The notes under the pieces are model-generated. The model ran no database searches. It was not told the DNA's origin and saw only the letters and a list, made by a program, of their open reading frames with translations. 64,000 nt of DNA from an uncultured Armatimonadota bacterium (lineage in GTDB: Bacteria > Armatimonadota > Fimbriimonadia > Fimbriimonadales > Fimbriimonadaceae), in NCBI GenBank assembly GCA_903927025.1, contig CAIYLG010000014.1, positions 62,001 through 126,000 of the forward strand, in the 5' to 3' direction. Positions 7,664-16,274 of the stretch are shown here, in pieces. Positions within the stretch are counted from its first letter, which is position 1, and each line of letters starts with the position of its first letter. The position numbers were made by a program, and so were the translations under genes.

Positions 7664-9112
7664 ATGTCAGTACTTAAAGTTGGATTTATCGTCAGCGGAG
7701 TTCTTGCCGCTGGCCTAGTCTTCGGCCAGGCTGTTTCGGAGAAGGATTTCCAAAAGCAGCTGACGGCTGCCGTGGCCCTTTATCGCCAAGGCAAGCTCGA
7801 CGACGCACTGGCTCAGTTCACGGAGCTTCACAAGGTGAATCCGCGAAGTTCGGAAGTGGATGTCTGGCTTGGCTTTCTGCTCCTGCGCCAAAACAAGGCC
7901 GCCGAGGCAATCCCACTGCTGGAGTCCGCGGAAAAGCAGCGTCCGCTTGATCTGGAGATTCAGATCAACCTGGGCAACGCCTATATGATTTCCGCCGACA
8001 ATGAGAAGGCGCTGGAAAACTACCGCAATGCAATGCACCTGAGCCCTTCGATGTTCGAGCCGCACTACAATAGCGGCACGATTTACCTGCGCCTAAAGCA
8101 GTTTACGAAGGCGGTGACGGAGTTTGGCGTCGCGGCAAAGCTCAAGCCGAACGACCCGTTTGTTCAGAACAACCTTGGCGTTGCCTACGACAACCTCAAG
8201 TCGCAGACCCTCGCAGCGGATGCATTCAAAAAGGCGGCTGACTTACGGCCTGATAACACAACGTTTGCCCACAATGCAGGCCTTGCCCTATCCAAGCTGA
8301 GAAGACCTGAGGCGCTGACCTACCTCGAGCGCGCGCTCGGAGATGGCAGCGATCCTGCGATTGCTCTCGCGCTTGGCGATTCCTACGCTCGGGCGGGCAG
8401 GAAGGCAGATGCTCTGAAGTACTACGAGGCGCTTAGGGTTCCTGAGGCCAAGAATCCCGTGTTTTGGTTCAACCTTGGGGTAATCCGAGCCCAAAATCAG
8501 GATCTTCCTGGTGCGGAACAGGCTTACCGCCGTGCGCTGGAGCTCAATCCCGTGGACCTGGATGCGCTGAATAACCTTGGACTGTTGGTTTTCCGCAAAG
8601 GGCAATACGACGAAGCGAAGAGCCTTTTTGAGAAGCTCGCTGGTGCAAATCCGAGTTCTGTATCCGCAAAGCTGAACTACGGCGCCGCCGCCGCCAAGTC
8701 GGGCGATCTCAAAGCCGCGGCGGAGGCCTGGAAAGAGGTCATCCGACTGGACCCGAAGAGAGTTGCCGTCCGTCTTGACCTTGCCAATGCGCTTTGGGAG
8801 TTGGGCGACGTTGAGAATGCGCGCTTCCACTACCTCCAGGTGCTGGCTGCAGAAAAGGACAACGCTGAGGCGCTCAATGGAGTCGGGCTTTGCTATCTGA
8901 AAGGTGGAAAGCTAGTGCAGGCTGAAGCCGCGTTTCGATCCAGTGTCGAGGCAGATCCAAAGATGATGAGTGCCTACAACAATCTTGCGGTCACCTTGCA
9001 GCGTGAGAATCACACTTCTGAGGCGATCAAGATTCTCGAGAAGGCACTGAAAATTGCTCCAAACAACGAGGAGATTTCGACGAACCTCCAGCGAATGCGA
9101 GGCGGCGAGTAG
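7664..9112 (+). CDS. Secreted tetratricopeptide-repeat protein
   Basis: This 482-residue protein has a signal peptide (residues 1-21, hydrophobic core ending in VFGQ) and then about 12 TPR repeats to the C-terminus. Repeat signatures include A.YRQGKLDDALAQF, INLGNAYMISADNEKALENY, NLGVAYDNLK, FNLGVIRAQNQDLPGAEQAYRRAL, LDALNNLGLLVFRKGQYDEA and AYNNLAVTLQRENHTSEAI. TPR solenoids are protein-binding scaffolds; the periplasmic or cell-surface partner is unknown. The stop codon at 9110-9112 is directly followed by the TTG start of nadK, so translation of the two is probably coupled. Confidence 0.85.
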   Translation: MSVLKVGFIVSGVLAAGLVFGQAVSEKDFQKQLTAAVALYRQGKLDDALAQFTELHKVNPRSSEVDVWLGFLLLRQNKAAEAIPLLESAEKQRPLDLEIQINLGNAYMISADNEKALENYRNAMHLSPSMFEPHYNSGTIYLRLKQFTKAVTEFGVAAKLKPNDPFVQNNLGVAYDNLKSQTLAADAFKKAADLRPDNTTFAHNAGLALSKLRRPEALTYLERALGDGSDPAIALALGDSYARAGRKADALKYYEALRVPEAKNPVFWFNLGVIRAQNQDLPGAEQAYRRALELNPVDLDALNNLGLLVFRKGQYDEAKSLFEKLAGANPSSVSAKLNYGAAAAKSGDLKAAAEAWKEVIRLDPKRVAVRLDLANALWELGDVENARFHYLQVLAAEKDNAEALNGVGLCYLKGGKLVQAEAAFRSSVEADPKMMSAYNNLAVTLQRENHTSEAIKILEKALKIAPNNEEISTNLQRMRGGE

Positions 9113-9973
9113 TTGCGCGTCCATATCGTAGGAAACGTTTACCGACAGGATGCCCTTAAGGCTGTATTGTCCACAGCCGCATGGCTGTCGAAGAAGGGCC
9201 ACCAAGTGGCGGTCGACAATGAAACTGGCCGCCATGCCGATTTGCCCGTGGTGCCCACTACGGATTTTGCGGCAGCGGACCTCGCGATCGCCTTTGGCGG
9301 AGATGGCACCCTCATCCGAGCGGCCCACCTCTGCGCGGAAGTCGGCACTCCCATTCTAGGGGTGTACTACGGCCGATTCGGCTTTGTCACTCAGTGCACA
9401 GGCGAGAATGTTCTGGGCTGCATCACGGACTTTTTCGATGGGAAAGCCGAGGTGGAAAGCAGGATGATGCTGCGGGCAGAGCTGATTCGTGGCGGGCAGG
9501 CAGTTGCGGAGATTCACGCTTTGAATGAGATCGTCCTCCAGAGAGACGTCACTGCCAGGATGATGGTTTTCAAGGTCGATGTAGACGGTCGAGAACTGAC
9601 GAGCTACCCGGCGGACGGCGTGATCCTATCAACCCCGACCGGATCGACCGGCTATAACCTGTCAGCAGGAGGTCCGATCATGGACCCTGCTGTTCAGGCG
9701 TTCCTTCTGACACCGGTTTCACCCCACACTCTCTCAGCGCGATCCCTTATCCTGTGCCCCAACTCAAAGGTGAACCTGACGGTGGGCAGTCGAGGGGAAG
9801 CGGTGGCTTCTGCTGATGGACAAATTCGACTTCACATCCTCAGTGGCGATGAAGTCTGCATCACCAAGTCGCCAAGGGTGACAAACTTAGTGACCGTGGA
9901 AAAGGACGATTTCCTCATCAAGATCGGTCAGAGACTGTTTTCAACCCCCAATATGCTTGAGGATTCGTTTTGA
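9113..9973 (+). CDS. nadK: NAD kinase
   Basis: The 286-residue protein phosphorylates NAD to NADP using ATP or polyphosphate. The family motifs are clear: AFGGDGTLIRA near residues 60-70, LNEIVLQRD, and STPTGSTGYNLSAGGPI, with GEAVASADGQ near the C-terminus. The start is a TTG with no spacing after the upstream stop, and no separate promoter is seen, so it is read as the second gene of a unit that starts at 7664. The 3' end overlaps the next TTG start by four bases (TTGA). Confidence 0.93.
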   Translation: MRVHIVGNVYRQDALKAVLSTAAWLSKKGHQVAVDNETGRHADLPVVPTTDFAAADLAIAFGGDGTLIRAAHLCAEVGTPILGVYYGRFGFVTQCTGENVLGCITDFFDGKAEVESRMMLRAELIRGGQAVAEIHALNEIVLQRDVTARMMVFKVDVDGRELTSYPADGVILSTPTGSTGYNLSAGGPIMDPAVQAFLLTPVSPHTLSARSLILCPNSKVNLTVGSRGEAVASADGQIRLHILSGDEVCITKSPRVTNLVTVEKDDFLIKIGQRLFSTPNMLEDSF

Positions 9974-10890
9974 GCCAAGCCCTCCTTGAAGTCAAAGATG
10001 CCAGCGTTGAGTTCAACGTCCAGGGCGGATCCGTCCGTGCGCTAGATGGCGTCTCCTTGAACGTTTACCCAGGCGAAACGGTTGCCGTGGTGGGTGAATC
10101 TGGCTGCGGGAAAACCACCCTCGCTCGGAGCGTTCTCGGCCTGCAGGGCCTTGCGGGGGGACATATTGTTCTTACCGGTGAAGAGGTCAAGGGAACCCCG
10201 AGGCGACTTGCTGAGCGGGTCGGCATGGTTTGGCAAGATCCATATGCCAGCCTCAACCCAAAGTGGAAAGTCGGGCGATCTGTGCTTGAGGCGATGAACC
10301 TCAGCGGAAAGAAGGGCGATGCCGGTGCCATTTTCAAAGAAGTTGGCCTCGATCCCAGATTTGTCGATCGATACCCTCATCAGCTAAGCGGCGGACAGCG
10401 TCAGCGCGTGGCCATCGGCCGCGCCCTTGCACTCAAGCCGCCTCTGGTCATCTGCGATGAACCGACTGCGGCGCTGGACTTGAGCATCAGAGCTCAGATT
10501 CTCAATCTGCTGAAGGACATCCAGAAAGCGAACGGTTGTTCCTTCCTGTACATTTCGCACGACCTCACCACTGTCCGCTTCTTGGCTGACCGAGTTGCGG
10601 TGATGTACATGGGACGAATTGTGGAGCAAGGGCCCACCGAGGAGATTTTCAGCTCACCTCGTCACCCTTATACTGCCGCACTTTTGGAATCGGCCCCAAG
10701 TCTCGAAAAGCTGATGCACCTCCCCGAGCCGCCCGTCGGCGAAGTGCCAGATCCGAAGACACGATTCGTGGGATGTCGATTTGCGAGCCGTTGCCCGAAT
10801 GCCGAAGACTTGTGCCGAAGCCAAGACCCTGGGGCCACGGTTGAAGGCGATCGAATCACCTTTTGCCATTTCCCTGTGAAGAGTTCTTAA
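9970..10890 (+). CDS. ABC transporter ATPase, DppF/OppF (oligopeptide) family
   Basis: The 306-residue ATPase has Walker A GESGCGKTT, Q-loop MVWQDPYASLNP, signature LSGGQRQRVAIGRALA, Walker B LVICDEPTAALD and the H-loop ISHD. The C-terminus has the oligopeptide-type extension with cysteines (GCRFASRCPNAEDLC) typical of DppF/OppF. Such proteins normally work with a DppD-type ATPase, two permeases and a binding protein, none of which is in the window, so it must partner with products encoded elsewhere or act alone. The TTG start overlaps the nadK stop by four bases. Confidence 0.88.
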   Translation: MSQALLEVKDASVEFNVQGGSVRALDGVSLNVYPGETVAVVGESGCGKTTLARSVLGLQGLAGGHIVLTGEEVKGTPRRLAERVGMVWQDPYASLNPKWKVGRSVLEAMNLSGKKGDAGAIFKEVGLDPRFVDRYPHQLSGGQRQRVAIGRALALKPPLVICDEPTAALDLSIRAQILNLLKDIQKANGCSFLYISHDLTTVRFLADRVAVMYMGRIVEQGPTEEIFSSPRHPYTAALLESAPSLEKLMHLPEPPVGEVPDPKTRFVGCRFASRCPNAEDLCRSQDPGATVEGDRITFCHFPVKSS

Positions 10891-10921
10891 CAATAAGCAC
10901 TCTCTAGGGAATCACGCCAAG

Positions 10922-10927
10922 TACGAT
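10922..10927 (+). promoter_or_regulatory. Candidate -10 box (TACGAT) for phoU
   Basis: TACGAT ends 10 bases before the GTG start at 10938, leaving a leader of about 3 bases. Confidence 0.35.
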
Positions 10928-10937
10928 AAGCGTCGTA

Positions 10938-11630
10938 GTGAGTGTGGAATCTCCCAGCTACGCGCGGCAGGCGTACAACCTCGAAATCAGCGAGCTTGAG
11001 CACGACCTGTTGGACATGGGAAGTCGAGCCGAGCAAATGGTTGCCATGGCTGTCGACTCTCTTTGCAGCCTGAATGTCGATCAGGCGCGCGCCGTCATGC
11101 TTCGAGATGACGATATCGACGAAAGGGATCTGGCAATTGAGGCGAAGTGCCTCCGGCTTCTCGCACTTCAGCAACCGATGGCAGGCGACTTAAGGCAGAT
11201 CGGTACCGCGATGAAGATGATTACCGACATCGAGCGGGTCGGCGATCTTTCGGTAGACATCGCCAAGATCACACTGAAAGTAGAAAAGGAATTCGGACAG
11301 ACAAGCTTCATCGACATCCCAAAGATGGCCAAGGTTGCCGGGCTGATGCTCCACGAAGCGCTTGAGGCGTACGTTCACAGAGATCTCAACCGCGTTCAGG
11401 AAGTCTGCGAGCGTGATGAAGAGGTCGACGCGCTGTATCGCGAGCTCCGATCCCAAATCTTTGCGAATATGGTTGATGATCCGAGTCAGGTGGTCGCCGA
11501 TGGCTGGCTTTTGATGGCGATTCACCACGTCGAGAGAATTGCGGACCATGCCGTGAATATCGCCGAGCGAGTAAATTTCATGGTCACAGGCGAATTCAAG
11601 CTCCTCGCCAAGCAATCAGACGGCAACTAA
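10938..11630 (+). CDS. phoU: PhoU-type phosphate signalling regulator
   Basis: The 230-residue all-helical protein has the duplicated PhoU three-helix repeat. Each repeat has the acidic metal-cluster signature: first DMGSRAEQMVAMAVDSL with later MKMITDIERVGDLSVDIA, second MLHEALEAYVHRD with later MAIHHVERIADHAVNIAE. PhoU links the Pst phosphate transporter to the PhoR kinase and dampens phosphate uptake. No pst or phoR/phoB gene is adjacent. The start is GTG 10938, chosen because the following MSVESPSYARQAYN gives the normal family length. Confidence 0.9.
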   Translation: MSVESPSYARQAYNLEISELEHDLLDMGSRAEQMVAMAVDSLCSLNVDQARAVMLRDDDIDERDLAIEAKCLRLLALQQPMAGDLRQIGTAMKMITDIERVGDLSVDIAKITLKVEKEFGQTSFIDIPKMAKVAGLMLHEALEAYVHRDLNRVQEVCERDEEVDALYRELRSQIFANMVDDPSQVVADGWLLMAIHHVERIADHAVNIAERVNFMVTGEFKLLAKQSDGN

Positions 11631-11644
11631 GCCGCCCGCAGTCC

Positions 11645-11650
11645 TATACT
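11645..11650 (+). promoter_or_regulatory. Candidate -10 box (TATACT), gene at 11658
   Basis: TATACT ends 7 bases before the ATG, the same geometry as at purL and ridA. Confidence 0.55.
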
Positions 11651-11657
11651 TTGCCGC

Positions 11658-13832
11658 ATGGGATGGATTTCCGCCCTTTTGTCGCTCTCGATCTTTGGTC
11701 AGACCCAAGCCAGCATCCCAAGTCCAAAGCCGTGGGACACTAGAAGCGATACCTGGGCAGCCACGGATCGCCTCGGCCGAACCTTGCCGGAATTCGCAGA
11801 GGTAGGTCCTCGTCGGCGAGACAAATTCGTGGGGATGTTCTATTTCCTCTGGTCTGGGAGCTTCAACTCGGGTGGCCCGTACGACGTTTCCAAGATTCTG
11901 GCCAGTGATCCGTTGGCGATGTCCAAGCCCACAATGCCGCCTTGGGGAGGGGTTTTTGCGCCCCACCACTGGGGAGAGCCGTTGTTTGGATATTACGTAG
12001 ACGACGATGACTTTGTGCTGCGAAAGCATGCTCAGATGCTTTCCGATGCTGGAGTCGATGTGATCATCTTCGACACAAGCAACGATGTCACCTACAAGCC
12101 AGTATATATGCGTCTGCTTGAGGTCTTTCGTCAGGTGAGAGCGGCTGGTGGAAGAACACCACAAATTGCCTTTCTATGCCCGTTTGGCACGCCAGGACGG
12201 GTCGTGCGGGAACTGTATCGAGACTTGTACGCTCCTGGGCTCTATCCGGAACTGTGGTTCCAGTGGAGGGGAAAGCCCCTGATCCTTGCCGACCCGGTTC
12301 GGCTCGGAGTTGCGGACGCCAACACGATTCATTTGGAGCCAGTGGATATGGATGCCGCCGATGTGCTGACTGAGGAGTTCACGGCTTCTGCGCCATTTGT
12401 GGGAGCCGCGCCAGAAGTTGCCACGTACGCACACACCGATTCTGCCGCGACGGTCAGCCTGTTGGATGAAGCTGGACGTCAGCTCGCGTCAAAGCGATTT
12501 GAGAATGTTGCCGACAATGGCTACCTTAAGCTTCGCTTCCGGAAGCCCCTGCCCGCCGGCAAGTATCAGCTTAGGATTTCTCAGTCCAAAGGAAGGTTCG
12601 CCTGGTGGGGACTCAAAACAGCACAGCCAGGCGTAGGGCCAGCTTCGGTTAATGGCAAGCCTTCGCAGGCTCATCTCTCCATCAATCTCACTTCACCTGA
12701 GCCGAACGGTATTCAGCCAGAAGACTTCTTCACGTTTCGAGCGCCTCAGCCAAGCTACTTCGCTGGACCTACCAAGCCAGATATGTGGAGTTGGCTTGAG
12801 GTGCACCCGCAGCACACCTTTACGGATTCCAGGGGCGCGCCAGAGCAAGTCTCAGTGGGTGTCGCCCAGAATGCCGTCGATGGCCGTCTGGGTTCGATGA
12901 GCGAGAAAGGCTCCCACGGCCGAGGATGGCATGATGGCCATAACGATTCGGCCGGAGTCGCCGAAGGATTCAACTTCAAGGAGCAGTTCGAGCGTGCGCT
13001 GAAGCTGGATCCGGAATTCATTTTTGTGACGGGCTGGAATGAGTGGATAGCCGGTCGCTTTGAAGAGTTTTCCGGCGTTCGAGAGCCAGTGATGTTTGTA
13101 GATGAGTTCAATCAAGAGTTCAGCCGAGACATTGAGCCGATGCGCGGAGGACACGCCGACAACTACTACTACCAGCTTGTCTCCTTCATCCGACGCTACA
13201 AGGGTGTCAGCAAGCCACCCAAAATTGTCGGTGAAAAGTCGATCAATCTCGATGGACCGTTTTCGCAGTGGAATTCGGTTGCCCCAGAATTTCGAGATGA
13301 TTCTGGCGATGCCGCAAGGCGCGACTATCGCGGATGGGATCCTGCGGTTCGATACGTGAATACGACCGGACGCAACGACTTCGTCTCGATGAAGGTTTCG
13401 AGAGATCGTCAGAATCTCTACTTCTATGCGCGGACGGCATCTGATATCAGTCGGGCAACGGACTCGCACTGGATGATGATGTTCCTGAAAATAGCAGGCA
13501 GTAGCCTGCCGAATTGGGAGGGGTATTCGTTCGTGCTGAACCGAGTGTCGCCCGATGCGACAGATGCAGTGTTGGAGCAGAGCCAAGGCGGCTGGAAGTG
13601 GGCTGAGAAGGCAAAGGTGAAGTATCGCGTCTTGGGCCGGGAGATAATGGTTCAGATCCCGCTGTCAGCCTTTGGCGATGTACTGAACAGGAACAGCTGG
13701 CGGCTGGAGTTTAAGTGGTTTGACAACATGCAGCACGAAGGGGACGCGTCCGACTTCGACCAGTATGGCGATGCCGCTCCCAACGGCCGGTTCAACTACA
13801 TCTACAGTGTGGGATCGGGGTCTGGTTCATAA
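11658..13832 (+). CDS. Secreted GH71/GH99-like glycan-active protein
   Basis: The 724-residue protein has a short signal peptide (about residues 1-18). Its first 500 residues resemble the glycoside hydrolase 71/99-like barrel found in polysaccharide loci: FVGMFYFLW, HHWGEPLFGYYVDDDDFVLRK, GVDVIIFDTSN, and TGWNEWIAG near residue 460 with the WNEW signature. From about residue 525 a second, beta-rich domain follows (FSQWNSVAPEFRD, YFYARTASDISRA), which looks like a carbohydrate-binding module of the DOMON/CBM9 type. It probably acts on extracellular glycans; substrate is unknown. The next gene, a glycosyltransferase, begins 20 bases later. Confidence 0.7.
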   Translation: MGWISALLSLSIFGQTQASIPSPKPWDTRSDTWAATDRLGRTLPEFAEVGPRRRDKFVGMFYFLWSGSFNSGGPYDVSKILASDPLAMSKPTMPPWGGVFAPHHWGEPLFGYYVDDDDFVLRKHAQMLSDAGVDVIIFDTSNDVTYKPVYMRLLEVFRQVRAAGGRTPQIAFLCPFGTPGRVVRELYRDLYAPGLYPELWFQWRGKPLILADPVRLGVADANTIHLEPVDMDAADVLTEEFTASAPFVGAAPEVATYAHTDSAATVSLLDEAGRQLASKRFENVADNGYLKLRFRKPLPAGKYQLRISQSKGRFAWWGLKTAQPGVGPASVNGKPSQAHLSINLTSPEPNGIQPEDFFTFRAPQPSYFAGPTKPDMWSWLEVHPQHTFTDSRGAPEQVSVGVAQNAVDGRLGSMSEKGSHGRGWHDGHNDSAGVAEGFNFKEQFERALKLDPEFIFVTGWNEWIAGRFEEFSGVREPVMFVDEFNQEFSRDIEPMRGGHADNYYYQLVSFIRRYKGVSKPPKIVGEKSINLDGPFSQWNSVAPEFRDDSGDAARRDYRGWDPAVRYVNTTGRNDFVSMKVSRDRQNLYFYARTASDISRATDSHWMMMFLKIAGSSLPNWEGYSFVLNRVSPDATDAVLEQSQGGWKWAEKAKVKYRVLGREIMVQIPLSAFGDVLNRNSWRLEFKWFDNMQHEGDASDFDQYGDAAPNGRFNYIYSVGSGSGS

Positions 13833-13852
13833 TTCAGAACCGGTTCCTTGCC

Positions 13853-14854
13853 ATGCCACCGCGCGTTTCTATCGTCATCCCCAGCTACAACCACGGCCGC
13901 TTTCTGCGTGAGTGTCTGGACAGGGTGCTTGCCCAGACCTTTGAGGATTGGGAACTGATCTTGGTGGACGATGGAAGCAAAGATGACAGTGTGGCGATCG
14001 CTCGCACGTACAAAGACCCGCGCGTCCACGTCCACGTCAATGACAAAAACCTTGGCACCTACGGCACGCAGCAGGCCGGCCTCAATTTGGCCACTGGCGA
14101 GTTCGTAGCCATTTTGAATTCCGATGACCTGTGGGAGCCGCGGAAGCTGCTGCTTCAGGTGGACTTGCTGGGCAAACACCCGGAGGCATCTTTCAGCTAC
14201 TGCCTAGGCTGGAAGGTTGATGATGCCGGCAAGGTGGACACCACTGATGATGTCCACGCAAATTGGCCAACGGAGCCGATTCAGGATGTTCTCCCCTATC
14301 TGCTCTTTGAGAATCGGATACTTGCCTCCAGTGTGCTGTTTCGCCGCGAACAGTTGAGATTTGAGACTTCCTGCCGTTACTCCGGAGATTGGGTCGCGCT
14401 GCTCGAACAGGCGTATTTGGGTCCTGCCGCCTGCGTCACTGAGCGAGTGTCCTATTGGCGGATGCACGACAACAACACCTTTACCGCGTCTCCCAAACAG
14501 CGTGCGGAAGAGGTGCGTGTTCGCAGGAGTATCGGAGCAGTTGGCAACAAGTGGGCGGTACGCGGACAGTCCCATGCCGCGATTCATCGCGGCTTGGGCC
14601 TGAACGAACTGAACCTCTGTGCGTTGAGCCTCAGTTTTGGAGACAGGGCGGGAGCAATCAAAGCCGGAATCAAGGCATTCATGTTGGGACCGTTCAAGCG
14701 AACCGCACTCAAGCGTGCATTGTCGGCTCTGTTGCCGCTTTCCGTGGCTAGAAAGCGATTCGCCGCTGGAGGATTTCCGGAGTTGGCGGCAACCGGCAAC
14801 GACGAACTGAAGAGCCTCCTCCAGGGAATTCAGCCCATGACTTTTAAACTCTGA
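13853..14854 (+). CDS. Family 2 glycosyltransferase
   Basis: This 333-residue GT-A enzyme begins with the family 2 core RVSIVIPSYNHGRFL, has the nucleotide-sugar site LILVDDGSKDDSV, and the metal-binding motif region AILNSDDLWEPRK (DXD equivalent SDD). Later PEASFSYCLGW and a Trp-rich segment SYWRMHDNN match the acceptor-side part of the family. It has no membrane segments and should act at the cytoplasmic side on a lipid-linked or protein acceptor. It follows the GH-like gene by 20 bases. Its 3' end overlaps the convergent ribokinase gene by 11 bases. No promoter or clear ribosome binding site was found at its start. Confidence 0.85.
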   Translation: MPPRVSIVIPSYNHGRFLRECLDRVLAQTFEDWELILVDDGSKDDSVAIARTYKDPRVHVHVNDKNLGTYGTQQAGLNLATGEFVAILNSDDLWEPRKLLLQVDLLGKHPEASFSYCLGWKVDDAGKVDTTDDVHANWPTEPIQDVLPYLLFENRILASSVLFRREQLRFETSCRYSGDWVALLEQAYLGPAACVTERVSYWRMHDNNTFTASPKQRAEEVRVRRSIGAVGNKWAVRGQSHAAIHRGLGLNELNLCALSLSFGDRAGAIKAGIKAFMLGPFKRTALKRALSALLPLSVARKRFAAGGFPELAATGNDELKSLLQGIQPMTFKL

Positions 14855-15755
14855 GAGCCGCCTCGACTTCGCTAAACGTCGGCATGGACGATGCTGCGCC
14901 CATCTTGGTGGTCGAAAGCGCTGCCGCAACGGCGGCAAATTGAATCGCTGACTCCATGGACCAGCCCCTCGCCAGTCCCATCGCGAGAGCTCCACTGAAC
15001 GCGTCTCCTGCGGCGGTGGTGTCAATGGGTTGGACTGGGAAAGCAGGGAAGTGTCGGTGCCCGTTTGGGCCCGCGTAGTAGCAGCCGCGGCCTCCCAGGG
15101 TGATGATAATGTGCTTGGCGCCCCGCGAGAGAAGCGCCTCGGCTGCAGCCTGACAAGACGCATGATCGGTTGGAAGAATGCCAGTCAGGGAATGGGCCTC
15201 CGTCTCATTGGGGGTGATTACATCCACCAGCTTCACCAGGTCATCTGGCAGCTGGCGGGCAGGGGCTGGATTCAATATGAACACGCTTTCTGCCGCATTC
15301 TGCGCGGCAGCTATCACCGTTTCGAGTGGGATCTCAAGTTGGGATAAGACTACTTTGCCAGGAGAGCCGCCGAAGGCTTGGTCGACCTCTTCTGCTGAAA
15401 GGAGGGCGTTGGTGCCTGGAGAGACGACGATGGTGTTTTGTCCGGAATCATCCACCGTGATGAGCGCCACTCCCGTGGAGACGTCGGTGTCACGGTAGAT
15501 CGAGGAACAAATGACGCCGCATTCGGTCAGAGAACCCATCAAAGAATCGCCAAATGCATCGCTTCCAAGCTTGGCAACCAGCTTTACCCTTGAACCTAGT
15601 TTTGCGGCGGCACATGCTTGGTTGGCGCCCTTTCCGCCGGGGAACGTTTGGAATGTGGACCCCGTAAGAGTTTCACCTGGCTCAGGGAATCGAGGGGCAC
15701 GAATCACGAGATCCATGTTTGCGCTCCCTACCAACATCACTTCGAGCTTCTCCAT
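14844..15755 (-). CDS. rbsK: Ribokinase (PfkB family)
   Basis: The 303-residue sugar kinase shows both PfkB signatures: GGKGANQACAAAKLG near residues 39-53 and DTTAAGDAFSGALAMGL near residues 240-256 with the catalytic Asp and anion hole. MLVGSANMDLV and PGETLTGSTFQTFPGG are typical of ribokinase rather than fructokinase or adenosine kinase. It phosphorylates D-ribose to ribose 5-phosphate. No rbsD or ribose transporter gene is adjacent, so it may serve nucleoside salvage. A TAATTT box ends 7 bases before the ATG, but AAGGA in the same gap could also act as a ribosome binding site. Confidence 0.88.
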   Translation of the reverse strand: MEKLEVMLVGSANMDLVIRAPRFPEPGETLTGSTFQTFPGGKGANQACAAAKLGSRVKLVAKLGSDAFGDSLMGSLTECGVICSSIYRDTDVSTGVALITVDDSGQNTIVVSPGTNALLSAEEVDQAFGGSPGKVVLSQLEIPLETVIAAAQNAAESVFILNPAPARQLPDDLVKLVDVITPNETEAHSLTGILPTDHASCQAAAEALLSRGAKHIIITLGGRGCYYAGPNGHRHFPAFPVQPIDTTAAGDAFSGALAMGLARGWSMESAIQFAAVAAALSTTKMGAASSMPTFSEVEAALRV

Positions 15756-15762
15756 CGTCCTT

Positions 15763-15768
15763 AAATTA
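15763..15768 (-). promoter_or_regulatory. Candidate -10 box (TAATTT) for rbsK
   Basis: TAATTT ends 7 bases before the rbsK ATG. It lies in the 21-base divergent gap shared with the FKBP-like gene. Confidence 0.4.
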
Positions 15769-15776
15769 CACCTAGC

Positions 15777-16274
15777 ATGCTGATCCTAACCTTTATCTCT
15801 GCCAGTATGCTGGCCCCCCGGCTCGTCACGGGTCTTCAGTTTGCTCATATCCCCAAGCGTGCCGCCGTAAACGTCGACCTTAGGGTAGGGCAGGGCAAGC
15901 TTGTTGAAGATGGTGACAAGGTCACGATTCAGTACCGAGTCTGCGACCCAAACAAGAAGGAACTCGCAAATTCGATGAAGCGTGGGATGCCCTATACGCT
16001 TGTGTTTGGTGGCAGGAACTCTGACCCGCTCGTCTCGGTTACCTTAGCTGGCATGCACGTAGGCGGCTCTCGCTACACGGTGCTTCCGGCGGAGCAGCTG
16101 CCAGGAGGGATTGGCAGCATTGTGCCAGCCAATACGGATTTGACGATATGGGTTCATGTGATCGCGGCGAAGGCGCTGAATACCGCAAAGGTAGAATCAT
16201 CAAATGCTGAGCGAGCTCAAGGAGCTGTGGAAGTTCCGCGAGCTGTTGCTCACGATGGTCCAACGAGAAATTAG
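15777..16274 (+). CDS. Exported FKBP-type peptidyl-prolyl isomerase-like protein
   Basis: The 165-residue protein has an N-terminal hydrophobic signal segment (MLILTFISASMLAP). Residues 35-135 follow the FKBP pattern: LRVGQGKLVEDGDKVTIQYR, a central loop, LAGMHVGGSRYTVLP and a final strand DLTIWVHVIAAK. The usual GW..GL..M hairpin is altered (SVTLAGMHVGG), so isomerase activity is uncertain. The last 30 residues are low complexity and their codons overlap the next gene by 71 bases, which is long for bacteria; the frame has no earlier stop, so the tail is either real or tolerated. It is divergent from rbsK. Confidence 0.6.
   Translation: MLILTFISASMLAPRLVTGLQFAHIPKRAAVNVDLRVGQGKLVEDGDKVTIQYRVCDPNKKELANSMKRGMPYTLVFGGRNSDPLVSVTLAGMHVGGSRYTVLPAEQLPGGIGSIVPANTDLTIWVHVIAAKALNTAKVESSNAERAQGAVEVPRAVAHDGPTRN
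16192..16197 (+). promoter_or_regulatory. Candidate -10 box (TAGAAT) for the Wzm-like gene
   Basis: TAGAAT ends 6 bases before the ATG at 16204 and lies inside the 3' end of the FKBP-like gene. Confidence 0.45.

Noticed and set aside
14204-15163. Antisense frame of 319 codons over the GT2 gene and into rbsK
   Set aside because: Arg/Ser/Pro-rich shadow of two well-supported genes, with no start signal.
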